Counted from the first letter of the stretch, positions 9,828 through 18,279 are shown. The stretch is 64,000 nucleotides of DNA from JACVRW01 sp963819635 (GCA_963819635.1 CAWFWX010000008.1:199644-263643), one strand, 5' to 3'. Notes: generated by a model not told the origin, from the letters alone. A program made the numbers and translations.

Positions 9828-10766
9828 ATGGATCGCCTAGCAGAGGACGTGGTCGACGCCATCAACGACATCTCTGGGAGGCACGACGGCGAACGAGCCG
9901 CTCACGCCAAGGGCGTTCTCATGAGCGGGACGTTCACGCCGTCGGACTCGGGGCTCACCACCGCGGCGCACATGCAGTCGGAGCCGGTTCCCGTGACGGT
10001 CCGCTTCTCGAACGGCGGCGGCGACCCGAACATCCCGGACTACGCCAAGGAGGGCCGGGGGCTGGCGGTCAAGTTCTACCTGCCCGACGGCTCGAAGACG
10101 GACATCGTCGCGCTCTCACTGCCCTGTTTCTTCGCGCGCACACCCGAGGACTTCCTCGACTTCACACTCGCGCGCAAGCCCGACCCGGAGACGGGCCAGC
10201 CGGACTTCGAGAAGGTGGGCGCCTGGCTCAAGGACCACCCCGAGGCGGGCCCGGCAATCCAGGCTGCGCTGTCGGCCAATCCACCCGAGAGCTACGCGAC
10301 CGTCGTCTACAACTCCATCCACTCGTTCCGCTGGATCGACGCGGACGGCAAGGCGCAGTTCGTGCGCTACCAGTTCGAGCCGGAGGCCGGCGAGAGCGCG
10401 CTCTCCGAGGAGGAGGCACGCGAGCGCGGCCGCGACTACCTGCAGGGGGAGATCGTCGCCCGCGACTCGACCGCCTTCCGGATGGTCGCGGTGCTGGCCG
10501 ACGAGGGCGACCCCGTGGACGACCCGACCGTGGCCTGGCCGGACGAGCGGTTGCGCGTGGTGGTCGGGAGGCTGGAGCTGACAGGCCCCGACACCGAGCG
10601 CGAGCAGGGCGACGACATCCTCGTCTTCGACCCGACCCGCGTGACCGACGGCATCGAGCTGAGCGACGACCAGATCCTGCGCTTCCGCCCGCGCGCGTAC
10701 GCGGCCTCGGTCACGCGCCGCTCCGGCGCCCCCGCGCCGGAGTCGGTGAGCGCGGCCTACTCGTAG
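9828..10766 (+). CDS. Catalase-like heme peroxidase (SrpA-like)
   Basis: 312-aa short catalase-fold protein. The distal His lies in GERAAHAKGVLMSGTF, the strand VPVTVRFSNGGGDP is typical of the fold, and the proximal region near the C-terminus reads FRPRAYAAS, with Arg-x-x-x-Tyr as expected for the heme ligand. Length is near that of catalase-related peroxidases rather than full catalases (about 500 aa). Likely uses organic peroxides or low peroxide levels; not proven by sequence. No signal peptide. The stop overlaps the convergent tyrosinase gene by 10 bp. Confidence 0.85.
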   Translation: MDRLAEDVVDAINDISGRHDGERAAHAKGVLMSGTFTPSDSGLTTAAHMQSEPVPVTVRFSNGGGDPNIPDYAKEGRGLAVKFYLPDGSKTDIVALSLPCFFARTPEDFLDFTLARKPDPETGQPDFEKVGAWLKDHPEAGPAIQAALSANPPESYATVVYNSIHSFRWIDADGKAQFVRYQFEPEAGESALSEEEARERGRDYLQGEIVARDSTAFRMVAVLADEGDPVDDPTVAWPDERLRVVVGRLELTGPDTEREQGDDILVFDPTRVTDGIELSDDQILRFRPRAYAASVTRRSGAPAPESVSAAYS

Positions 10767-11992
10767 GTCACGAGCGTCAGGTCGTCGAAGCGGAGCGGCT
10801 TGTCCGTGTCGTCGGTCGCCATGGCGACGATGGTCACCTCGAGCCGCCTCACCTCTCCGAGCCGCTTGACGGCGTCCGTGATGTCGAGCGTGACGTTCTG
10901 CGGGGTGAGCCGGTGCTCCTGGCGCATGTCGAAGGGGTTCGTGCGCTCGGGCACCTCGCAGTGGCCGTCCGTCCCCCAGCAGATGCCGTGCGCGAAGACG
11001 CTGAAGCCGGCGGCGAAGCGCTGCGCGGGATCGCGGCCGGTGGTCTCGTCGGCCTTCTTGTTGTTCACGTAGACGAGCGCGACGTACGAGCTGCCGTCCT
11101 GGCGAACGCCCTCGAACTCGAGGTCCACGCGCGCGTAGGGCGCCTGCGGATCCACGGGGAGCGGCAGCGCCTTCGAGGTCCAGCGCTGCATCAGCCACCC
11201 GGTCCCGGGACGGTGGCGGCGGTGCCCGCGTACTCGTAGCCGAGCGCCTTGACGTCGAGCGTCTGCCGCACGGTCATCCCGCGCGGCTCGCAGCGGCTCG
11301 TCGAGGATCTCCTGCGGGGGCCGGGCGCCGGGATGGTTGTGCTGCCAGATCCGCCAGGCGCGGTCGACCATGGCGTGGTGGGCCCAGAAGATCGGGTCGT
11401 ACGCGGCCCAATCCTGCATGCCCATGGTGCCCGCGACCCAGACGTGGACGTTGTTGTGGAGCAGCGTGATGCGGCGGTCGAACTCGGTGAAGGAGGGGGC
11501 CGCCTGCGCCCAGTCCCAGCGGTCCTTCCACGGCGGCGGGAGGGCGAGCGGGAGGCTGCCGACCGCGCGGCTGGTCTTTCGCGGCCAGGATGGGTCGCGG
11601 CGGGCGGTCATCGGCTCGATCGGCACGGAGTTGAGGATGTTCTGGCGGCGGCCGACCCGCGTTCGGGCATATGCGGGCGGGATGTCCTCCGAGGTCGCCC
11701 AATCCCACCAGGGCAGCGTGACGGTCGGATCGATGTCCTGGAGCGCCAGCTCGAAGTAGTAGAGGTAGGCGCGGTGCCAGGGCAGGAAGCGCGGGTTGAG
11801 GTGCCAGCAGAAGTCGAATGGGACCCCGTGCCAGCCCGCGAAGAACTGGTACCCGCGGTCATCGCGCGTCGCGAGTGCCGCCTTCACGACGCGCCGGAAG
11901 TTCTCGTACCAGGCGTCGCTCAGCTTCGTCGCGCTGCGCCTCAGCTTGAGCCGGGCGCGCGTGGTCTGGGACGCCTGGGCGACTAAGGTCAC
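10757..11992 (-). CDS. Tyrosinase-family copper oxidase (internally frame-scrambled)
   Basis: 411-aa type 3 copper protein (polyphenol oxidase class). CuA ligands are visible as His55 (GWHGVP), His64 and His73 (HLNPRFLPWHRAYLYY). CuB ligands are His179 and His183 (HNNVH) and the HH at 205-206 (DPIFWAHHAMVDR). The C-terminal about 130 aa resemble the DWL/KFDV-type cap of polyphenol oxidases. Between about 11283 and 11200 (minus) roughly 28 residues are Arg-rich nonsense in the open frame. The neighbouring frame there reads GMTVRQTLDVKALGYEYAGT, the normal linker, so one extra base is later compensated by one missing base. GTG start. No signal peptide seen. Confidence 0.8.
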   Translation of the reverse strand: MTLVAQASQTTRARLKLRRSATKLSDAWYENFRRVVKAALATRDDRGYQFFAGWHGVPFDFCWHLNPRFLPWHRAYLYYFELALQDIDPTVTLPWWDWATSEDIPPAYARTRVGRRQNILNSVPIEPMTARRDPSWPRKTSRAVGSLPLALPPPWKDRWDWAQAAPSFTEFDRRITLLHNNVHVWVAGTMGMQDWAAYDPIFWAHHAMVDRAWRIWQHNHPGARPPQEILDEPLRAARDDRAADARRQGARLRVRGHRRHRPGTGWLMQRWTSKALPLPVDPQAPYARVDLEFEGVRQDGSSYVALVYVNNKKADETTGRDPAQRFAAGFSVFAHGICWGTDGHCEVPERTNPFDMRQEHRLTPQNVTLDITDAVKRLGEVRRLEVTIVAMATDDTDKPLRFDDLTLVTYE

Positions 11993-12033
11993 GGCCAGCC
12001 GATCCTCTCGGAGAGGTCCTCAATAGTCAAGGT

Positions 12034-13008
12034 TCATGGCTGATCGTCGACGAGCGCGGTCGCGGCGCTCTTCAGCTCCGCGAGCGTCGTCGCCTCGGTC
12101 ACCGAGGCGAGGTCGATGATGCGCTCCTCGAACGGGTCCAGCCTGTCGCGGCCGACGATGGCGTGGCAGGCGACCCCGCGCTGACGGCAGCGCGTGGCAA
12201 CCTCGCCGACGATCTTGCCCTGGAGCGTCTGCTCGTCGAGCGAGCCCTCGCCGGTCACGACGAACGCCGCGCCGCGCATCCGCGCGTCGAAGCCGATCGC
12301 GTCGAGCACGTAGGGCGCGCCCGGCACGAGCTCCGCGCCGCGTGCGGCCCACAGCCCGCCGGACAGCCCGCCGGCGCAGCCCGTCATCGGCACGCCGCGC
12401 GGGTCGCGCGGGAAGCCCGAGGCGAGCGTGTCGAGCCGCTGCTCGAGCCGCCTGACCAGCGCTGGATCGGCGCCCTTCTGTGGCCCGAACACGCGCGGCG
12501 CGTCCTCGAAGGCGACGCGGACGTCGCAGACCACACGCATCTCGATCCGGCGGTCCAGCTCGTCGAGCACCTCGAGGGCGCCGGCGCCACCATCCGTGGT
12601 CGCCGAGCCGCCCACCGTCACGACGATCGGCGCCGCGCCCGCCTCGGCAGCGGCGGCGATCAGCTCACCGGTCCCCCGAGTGGACGCCGCCCAGGCGTCC
12701 CGCTCGGCCTCCGCCACGAGCGAGAGTCCGCTGGCCTGTGCCATCTCGACCACGCCGGAGCCGTCGGGCAGAAGCGCGAAGGCCGCATCGATCGGACGCC
12801 CGAGCGGGTCGGATACGCGGGCGGTGCGGACCTCGCCCCCCAACGCCGCCACGAGCACCTCCATCGTGCCCTCGCCGCCGTCGGCGACGGGCAGCTCGAC
12901 CGCCTCGCGCCCGGCCGCCCGCAGCCCGCCGGCCACGGCCGCGGCCACCTCGCGCGCGGAGAACGTCCCCTTGAAGGAGTCGGGAGCAACCAGTGCCGGC
13001 AGCGTCAA
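12034..13008 (-). CDS. Glycerate kinase, GlxK/GarK type
   Basis: 324-aa glycerate 2-kinase of the GlxK family. It starts at TTG 13008, which overlaps the TGA of the macro-domain gene (TTGA) and gives MTLPALVAPDSFKGTFSA, the family's conserved opening. Other family signatures: PVADGGEGTMEVL, a Gly-rich VTVGGSATTDGGAGAL, FGPQKGAD, and GEGSLDEQT with KIVGEV near the end. It phosphorylates glycerate to 2-phosphoglycerate. Translational coupling with the upstream macro-domain gene is clear, though no shared pathway is obvious. A link to the glucosylglycerate genes 3 kb away is possible only by inference. Confidence 0.9.
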   Translation of the reverse strand: MTLPALVAPDSFKGTFSAREVAAAVAGGLRAAGREAVELPVADGGEGTMEVLVAALGGEVRTARVSDPLGRPIDAAFALLPDGSGVVEMAQASGLSLVAEAERDAWAASTRGTGELIAAAAEAGAAPIVVTVGGSATTDGGAGALEVLDELDRRIEMRVVCDVRVAFEDAPRVFGPQKGADPALVRRLEQRLDTLASGFPRDPRGVPMTGCAGGLSGGLWAARGAELVPGAPYVLDAIGFDARMRGAAFVVTGEGSLDEQTLQGKIVGEVATRCRQRGVACHAIVGRDRLDPFEERIIDLASVTEATTLAELKSAATALVDDQP

Positions 13009-13499
13009 AGCGCGTCGCGGAAGGCGCGTTCCGCCGCGTCGCCGTGCACGGCGAAGACGATCCGCTCGAGAGCGCCGGAATGCTCGCGCGCGACGGGCAC
13101 CATGATCCTCGCGGCCTCCTCCATGGGAAAGCCGCCCACCCCGGTGCCGAACGCCACCAGAGCAAGCGAGCGCGCGCCGAGCTCCTCGGCCTTGGCGAGC
13201 GCCGAGCGGGTGGCCCTCTCGATGATCTCGGCGGAGGTGGGCCCGCCGGGCTCCATCGTGGCCGCGTGGATCACCCAGCGCGCCGGCATGTCGCCCGCCG
13301 TCGTCTCGATCGCCTCGCCGAGGCCGATCGGCGCCTTCTCGCTCGACTCGCGCTGCACGGCCGGCCCGCCGGCGCGCGAGATCGCCCCCGCCACCCCGCC
13401 CCCGTGCGCGAGCTGGGTGTTCGCCGCGTTGCAGATGGCGTCCACCTCGAGCTGCGTGACGTCCGCCGCCATGACTTCGAGCTTCGCCACCGGCCACAT
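13005..13499 (-). CDS. Macro-domain protein (ADP-ribose binding)
   Basis: 164-aa stand-alone macro domain. Start ATG 13499 (MWPVAKLEVMAADVT) is chosen because the domain opens there. The binding loops are present: AICNAANTQLAHGGGVAGAI (loop 1) and FGTGVGGFP (loop 2). Family members bind or hydrolyse ADP-ribose, O-acetyl-ADP-ribose or ADP-ribosyl groups on proteins. First gene of a two-gene unit with glycerate kinase, divergent from the DGPF gene across an 88-bp promoter region. Confidence 0.9.
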   Translation of the reverse strand: MWPVAKLEVMAADVTQLEVDAICNAANTQLAHGGGVAGAISRAGGPAVQRESSEKAPIGLGEAIETTAGDMPARWVIHAATMEPGGPTSAEIIERATRSALAKAEELGARSLALVAFGTGVGGFPMEEAARIMVPVAREHSGALERIVFAVHGDAAERAFRDAL

Positions 13500-13512
13500 C
13501 CTGACGCAGGAC

Positions 13513-13540
13513 TGTCGATCTCGTGGTGTGCCGTTCGTGG
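13513..13540 (+). promoter_or_regulatory. Candidate ECF42-type promoter
   Basis: TGTCGA at 13513-13518, a 17-bp spacer, then CGTGG at 13536-13540. ECF42 promoters, as I recall from the Streptomyces work, carry TGTCGA at -35 and a short CG(A/T)C at -10. The -35 matches exactly and the -10 nearly. It lies 47 bp before the GTG of the DGPF gene, which leads into the ECF42 sigma gene, so autoregulation is likely. Confidence 0.55.
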
Positions 13541-13587
13541 TTAGGGTGAACGCGACGACTGGCGTCGCGCAACGAGAGGAGCCCAAC

Positions 13588-13983
13588 GTGAAGTACCTCT
13601 GCACGATCTACGGCGAAGAGGGCCAATGGAGCGACGCGACCCCGGAGCAGATGAGCCAGGTGATGGCCGCGTACGGGGCGTTCAGCGAAGAGGCGGACCA
13701 GGCCGGAGTGATCGTGGCCGGCGAGGGCCTCGAGCCGACCTCATCGGCCACCACGGTCCGGGTCCGCGACGGCGAGCGCATGCTCTCCGACGGCCCGTTC
13801 GCGGAGACGAAGGAGCAGCTCGGCGGCTTCTATCTCCTCGAATGCGCCAGCCTCGACGAGGCGATCGAGTGGGCCGCCAAGATCCCGGGAGCGTCGAGCG
13901 GCTCGGTCGAGGTCCGGCCGGTCATGAACTACGACGCCGTCGGCGGCGAGGACGCGCAGCAATCGGCCGCGGCCCAGAGCTAG
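13588..13983 (+). CDS. YCII-related DGPF-domain protein
   Basis: 131-aa YCII-like protein with the family hallmark SDGPFAETKEQLGGFYLLEC at about residues 70-89. GTG start at 13588, supported by GAGAGGAG 9-14 bp upstream. The fold is ferredoxin-like; the biochemical role is unknown. DGPF proteins are the standard genomic partners and targets of ECF42 sigma factors, and here the sigma gene follows at once. An Ala/Gln-rich tail ends the protein. Confidence 0.9.
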   Translation: MKYLCTIYGEEGQWSDATPEQMSQVMAAYGAFSEEADQAGVIVAGEGLEPTSSATTVRVRDGERMLSDGPFAETKEQLGGFYLLECASLDEAIEWAAKIPGASSGSVEVRPVMNYDAVGGEDAQQSAAAQS

Positions 13984-15221
13984 CCACCCCCGGCGCGGTC
14001 GTCGACCGCCTGTTCCGGCGCGAGTCGGGGCGCGCGGTCGCGGCGCTCATCCGCGTCCTCGGCGACTTCGACCTCGCCGAGGACGCGGTGCAGGAGGCGT
14101 TCGCGACCGCCGCCTCGCGCTGGCCGCGCGAGGGCGTGCCCCCCAACCCAGGCGGCTGGATCACGCTCACGGCGCGAAACAACGCGATCGACCGGCTGCG
14201 CCGTGACCGTCGCTACGCCGAGAAGCTCCGCGAGATCGAGCGACTGGGAGCCGGGGAGACGCCGGAGGCCGAGATGAGCGCGATTCCCGACGACCGGCTG
14301 AGCCTGTTCTTCACCTGCTGTCACCCGGCGCTGGCGATCGAGGCGCGCGTCGCGCTCACGCTCCGGACGCTGGGCGGGCTGTCGACTCCCGAGGTGGCGC
14401 GAGCCCTCCTCACGAGCGAGTCGGCGATGCAGCAGCGGCTGGTTCGCGCAAAGCGGAAGATCCGCACGGCCGGCATTCCCTACGAGGTTCCCGATGAGGA
14501 GCAGTTGCCGGCTCGGCTCGGGGCCGTGCTCGCCTCGCTCTACCTGGTCTTCAACGAGGGTTATCTCGCGACGAGCGCCGACACCCTGGTCCGGCGCGAG
14601 CTGTGCGACGAGGCGATCAGGCTGGCCCGGGTGCTCGCCGGCCTGATGCCCGGCGAGCCGGAGACGACGGGTCTGCTCGCTCTGATGCTGCTGCATCACT
14701 CGCGCCGCGACGCGCGCGTGGACGCCGAGGGCGAGCTGGTGCTGCTGGAGGACCAGGACCGCTCGTTGTGGAGACGAGAGGAGATGGAGGAGGGGCTCGC
14801 GCTCGCCGCGCGCGCCGCCGAGCGGGCGCCGTATGCGATCCAGGCTCAGGTGGCGGCGGAGCACGCGCGGGCAGCGACCGCGGACGCGACCGACTGGGCG
14901 CGGATCGCGGCCCTCTACGACCGCCTCGAGCAGGCCGCCCCCTCGGCCGTCGTGACGCTCAACCGGGCCGTGGCGGTGGCGCTGGCGGACGGCCCGGCGC
15001 ATGGCCTGCGAATACTCGACGAGCTCGCCGCGCGAGGGGAGCTCGACGACTATCACCTGCTCCACTCCGCGCGGGCCGACCTGCTGCGGCGGCTCGGGCG
15101 CGGCGACCAGGCCGCCGCGGCGTACGCCCGCGCGCTCGAGCTGACGGCCAATCCGGTCGAGCGGCGTTTCCTGGAGCGACGCCTAGCGGCGTACGCGAAC
15201 GCCGCGGCGCACGACCGCTGA
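13869..15221 (+). CDS. ECF42-type RNA polymerase sigma factor
   Basis: Sigma-70 family factor whose conserved part begins near 13989 (VVDRLFRRESGRAVAALIRVLGDFDLAEDAVQEAF = sigma region 2). Region 4 follows (LRTLGGLSTPEVARALLTSESAMQQRLVRAKRKI), then a C-terminal extension of about 220 aa with tetratricopeptide-like helices (NEGYLAT, HSARADLLRRLGR). That layout defines the ECF42 group. The start is a problem: no ATG, GTG or TTG lies in frame between the DGPF stop (13983) and the core. The nearest is GTG 13869, inside the DGPF gene, which would add about 38 unlikely residues. The function of the extension is thought to be essential for activity in relatives. Confidence 0.85.
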   Translation: MGRQDPGSVERLGRGPAGHELRRRRRRGRAAIGRGPELATPGAVVDRLFRRESGRAVAALIRVLGDFDLAEDAVQEAFATAASRWPREGVPPNPGGWITLTARNNAIDRLRRDRRYAEKLREIERLGAGETPEAEMSAIPDDRLSLFFTCCHPALAIEARVALTLRTLGGLSTPEVARALLTSESAMQQRLVRAKRKIRTAGIPYEVPDEEQLPARLGAVLASLYLVFNEGYLATSADTLVRRELCDEAIRLARVLAGLMPGEPETTGLLALMLLHHSRRDARVDAEGELVLLEDQDRSLWRREEMEEGLALAARAAERAPYAIQAQVAAEHARAATADATDWARIAALYDRLEQAAPSAVVTLNRAVAVALADGPAHGLRILDELAARGELDDYHLLHSARADLLRRLGRGDQAAAAYARALELTANPVERRFLERRLAAYANAAAHDR

Positions 15222-16571
15222 GCGATTGCCGGCCGTGTCGCTCGCGCGGAGCCGCAGCGAGACTCGCGGCCGGCCGCCGCGCCGAAGCGCGCGCCGAAGC
15301 AGGCGCGCGCCCCGCGGTCGGAGCAGGACACGCAGCCGCACGCGTTCGTTCGCGCTCAGGTTCGAGCGGCCGTGGCGCAGGAGCAGCTTCCGGCGGCCGA
15401 TGAGAAGCGTTCCACCCGCCTCGAGCACACACCCCTCGCTGCAGCGCACGTAGACGATCGCTCCGCGCAGGCGGAGAACCCGCTGGCGTCGCGGAGCGCG
15501 GGCGCTGAGACCCGGAGCGGTCTGGTCGGACGCCGGTGGCGGCGGCCCGGCCGCGACTTCGATCCGCAGGATCTTTCCGAGCAGCGAGCCCGGATTCTGC
15601 GCGTCGCCCTCCGGGTCGCCCTGAGTTCCGCCGTCGCCCGTCGAGAGGTAGAGCGCGTTGTCGGGGCCGAACAGGAGCTGGCCGCCGTCGTGGTTGTCGG
15701 CCTGGTCGTGCTGGATCGTCAGCACGGGCGTGCGCGTCCCGCCACGCAACTCGTCGACCTGCAGGTCGCCGCCGTTGTCGACATAGAAGATGAAGATGCG
15801 TCCGCTCACCGCGTAGTCCGGCGCGACAGCGACCGAGAGCAGCCCCTGCTCACCGCTGTCCGCGACGATGCTGCGGATGTCGATCACCTCGTTCGTCCCC
15901 GATGGCGTCCAGCGGACAAGCCGTCCCGCCTTCTCCGCGATGAAGAGCTCGTCCGTGACGCCTGGTGCCGCGGCGACGGACACCGGCTGGGTGAACGATC
16001 CGATGCTCGCCTTCGTGAGCGTGCCGCCGCTTTCGCCCAGCCGGTAGACCTCGCCGGCGAGCGAGGTCGCGTACAGGTGGCCGACGCCGTCCTCGCCGAA
16101 GCCCGAGACGCTGGCGACGTTGAGTCCCGTGTCCTCGGCCGGTGGCGCGGCGTGCGGCCCCAGCTTCATGATGATGCCGGTGCTGAAGCGGCCAAACAGG
16201 TACTGGCCGGTGAACGTCGGCAGCGCCGGGTCGCGCACGACGTAGCCACCGATGACCACATCCGGGCCGCTCGGATAGGTGTACTGCGGCGGGAAGTAGT
16301 TGGAGGGCGTGCAGCCCGACTGTACGTTCGTCCCGGAGAAGCAGTTCCAGCCGAAGTTGGCGCCGTGGAAGCCGGCGGCCGGCACGTAGGTGACCTCCTC
16401 CATGCTCCCGCCGACGTCGCCGACGTAGGCGTCGCCGGTCTGCCTGTCGAACGACCAGCGATACGGATTCCGCAGCCCCGACGCGAAGACCTCGACCGGC
16501 GTCTGAGCGGCGGCCGGCGCGGCGGGCACGAGGAGCAGCAGGATCAGGAACGCAGCTGTGAGATATGGCAT
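15183..16571 (-). CDS. PQQ-type sugar dehydrogenase, circularly permuted
   Basis: 462-aa exported protein of the glucose/sorbosone dehydrogenase family (six-bladed propeller). Signal peptide at residues 1-22 (ATG 16571, MPYLTAAFLILLLLVPAAPAAA). The blade order is unusual. Residues 25-180 match the usual second half (VFASGLRNPYRWSFDRQTGD, GDVGGSMEEV, ANFGWNCF, then FGEDGVGHLYATSLAGEVYRL). Residues 190-340 match the usual first half (FTQPVSVAAAPG, LFIAEKAGRL, GEQGLLSVAVAPDY, NHDGGQLLFGPD, LYLSTGDGG, SLLGKILRIEV). The C-terminal 110 aa are Arg-rich. Last gene of the SDR-ligase operon; its start overlaps the ligase end by 28 bp. Confidence 0.85.
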   Translation of the reverse strand: MPYLTAAFLILLLLVPAAPAAAQTPVEVFASGLRNPYRWSFDRQTGDAYVGDVGGSMEEVTYVPAAGFHGANFGWNCFSGTNVQSGCTPSNYFPPQYTYPSGPDVVIGGYVVRDPALPTFTGQYLFGRFSTGIIMKLGPHAAPPAEDTGLNVASVSGFGEDGVGHLYATSLAGEVYRLGESGGTLTKASIGSFTQPVSVAAAPGVTDELFIAEKAGRLVRWTPSGTNEVIDIRSIVADSGEQGLLSVAVAPDYAVSGRIFIFYVDNGGDLQVDELRGGTRTPVLTIQHDQADNHDGGQLLFGPDNALYLSTGDGGTQGDPEGDAQNPGSLLGKILRIEVAAGPPPPASDQTAPGLSARAPRRQRVLRLRGAIVYVRCSEGCVLEAGGTLLIGRRKLLLRHGRSNLSANERVRLRVLLRPRGARLLRRALRRGGRPRVSLRLRASDTAGNRSAVVRRGVRVRR

Positions 16572-17503
16572 TCGCTCGGCTCCTTGTCGTCCCGCCAGCG
16601 GAGGAGCTTTGCCCCGTGCCGGATCCTGTGGCCGGTTATGTGATCGAAGGCGATCTCGACGACGAGCTCGGGGCGCAGGCCCTCCCACTGGAGCTCCTCC
16701 TCCGACTTCCAGCGGCTGGGCCCGCCAGAGCCGTGCTCGTGCGTGCGGTAGGGCTCGAGCTTCGAGAGCAGCTCGCGCTTCTCCTTCGCCTTGAAGCCGG
16801 ACGTGTGGCCGACGATGTGCAACTGCCCGTCGTCGTCGTACATGCCGAGGATCAGCGAGCCGAGCGTGCCCTCCTCCTTGCCGAACCGGAAGGCGGCAAC
16901 CACCGCGTCCGCGGTTCGAACGCGCTTGATCTTCACCATGCCCGTGCGCTCGCCGGGCCGGTACGGCGCGTCGGCCTGCTTGGCAATGACGCCCTCGGAG
17001 GTGCCGGTGAGCCACTGGCCCGCGTCGTCCGCGTCAGGCGTCATCGGCGTGAGCTCCACGGGGTCGGCCACCACGGCGGCGAGCCGCTCGCGCCGCTCCA
17101 GATAGGGCAGCGCGCAGAGCACCTCGTCCCCCTCCGCGAGCAGGTCGAACGCGACCAGCCCGGCCGGCGTCTCCTCGCGGAGCCGCTCGACGCGCGAGGC
17201 CGCCGGGTGGATGCGCTGCGACAGGAGGTCGAACTCCTGCACGCCGTCGACGACGACGATCATCTCGCCGTCGAGCACGAGCCGGTCGTGCGGCAGCTCG
17301 AGCACCTGCTCGACCACGTCCGGGAAGTAGCGGTTCATGGGCCGTCCGTTGCGGCTCTGGAGCTGTACCTCGTCGCCGTCCCGGAACACGATCGTGCGAA
17401 AGCCGTCGAACTTCGGCTCGTAGCACCACGCGTCGCCGCGCGGCAGGTCCTTGGCGGACTTCGCCAGCTGCGGCTTGACCGGCGGCGTGAGCGGCAGGGT
17501 CAT
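16544..17503 (-). CDS. ATP-dependent DNA ligase, LigC type
   Basis: 319-aa ligase: adenylation domain plus OB fold, without polymerase or nuclease domains. Motif I is EPKFDGFR with the adenylated Lys near residue 30. The later motifs are LDGEMIV, the FDLLA region, EGVIAK and MVKIKR. The C-terminal OB part is KSEEELQWEGLRPELVVEIAFD. LigC-like enzymes act in repair or NHEJ side pathways in actinobacteria; no Ku gene is in the window. Its ATG overlaps the SDR stop by 4 bp (ATGA). Confidence 0.9.
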   Translation of the reverse strand: MTLPLTPPVKPQLAKSAKDLPRGDAWCYEPKFDGFRTIVFRDGDEVQLQSRNGRPMNRYFPDVVEQVLELPHDRLVLDGEMIVVVDGVQEFDLLSQRIHPAASRVERLREETPAGLVAFDLLAEGDEVLCALPYLERRERLAAVVADPVELTPMTPDADDAGQWLTGTSEGVIAKQADAPYRPGERTGMVKIKRVRTADAVVAAFRFGKEEGTLGSLILGMYDDDGQLHIVGHTSGFKAKEKRELLSKLEPYRTHEHGSGGPSRWKSEEELQWEGLRPELVVEIAFDHITGHRIRHGAKLLRWRDDKEPSECHISQLRS

Positions 17504-18279
17504 CGCGGCGCCGCGCTCCTGCCGAGGATCCGCCTGAGCAGCAGGTCGCCGATCCGCGGTGAGACGCCGTTGGCCACCCGGAGCGCCCGCACGAGCGGCG
17601 GGTAGAAGAGCTCGCGCCGGTCCTTCTCCACCGCGTCAACCACCTGCTCGCCGAGCGGTCCCGCGGGCGCGCGGCGGTCGAGCCGGTACCACGCCGGCAT
17701 GCGGTCCAGCTCGTGGTCGTGGAGGGACGTCTCGATCTCGCCCGGGTACACGGTCGTGACCGAGACCCCCGTGTCGTGCAGCTCGTGCCGAAGTGCCTCG
17801 GCGAAGCAGCGCTGCGCCGCCTTCGTGCCGTTGTAGACCGCCGCATGCGGGAAACCGCGCACGCCGCCGCCCGACGAGACGATCACGAGATGGCCGCGCC
17901 GGCGCTCGAGCATCCGCGGCAGCGCGGCGTGCACCGTGTGGATCGTGCCGAGCCAGTTCACGTCGTTCATCTGGCGCGCCTCGTCGAGCGGAAGCTCGGC
18001 GAAGGGCCGGTAGTGCGTGATGCCGGCGTTCGCCACGAGCACGTCCACGTCGCCGAACTCGGCGATCGCCGCGGCGATCGAGTCGGCGTCCGCCACGTCG
18101 CCCGCGAGCGCGGCGTGCCCGTCACCGGGAAGCTCTCGCGCGAGCTCCTCGAGCGCCTGACCGTCGCGCGCCACGAGCCCGAGCGTCGCGCCGCGCGCCG
18201 CGAACGCCTGGGCGATCGCGCGGCCGATGCCGCGCGAGGCGCCGGTTACGAGGACACGAGTGCCAGGGGCGAGCTCCAT
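17500..18279 (-). CDS. Short-chain dehydrogenase/reductase
   Basis: 259-aa classical SDR. Start taken at ATG 18279 (MELAPGTRVLVTGAS); an ATG 9 codons upstream is also open. Cofactor motif TGASRGIGRAIA, structural NAG in VLVANAGITHY, active-site Ser in IVSSGGG and YNGTK as the YxxxK pair. The substrate is not known. A basic residue after the Gly motif (ARD region) would suit NADPH. First gene of a three-gene coupled unit with the ligase and sugar dehydrogenase. Confidence 0.85.
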   Translation of the reverse strand: MELAPGTRVLVTGASRGIGRAIAQAFAARGATLGLVARDGQALEELARELPGDGHAALAGDVADADSIAAAIAEFGDVDVLVANAGITHYRPFAELPLDEARQMNDVNWLGTIHTVHAALPRMLERRRGHLVIVSSGGGVRGFPHAAVYNGTKAAQRCFAEALRHELHDTGVSVTTVYPGEIETSLHDHELDRMPAWYRLDRRAPAGPLGEQVVDAVEKDRRELFYPPLVRALRVANGVSPRIGDLLLRRILGRSAAPR

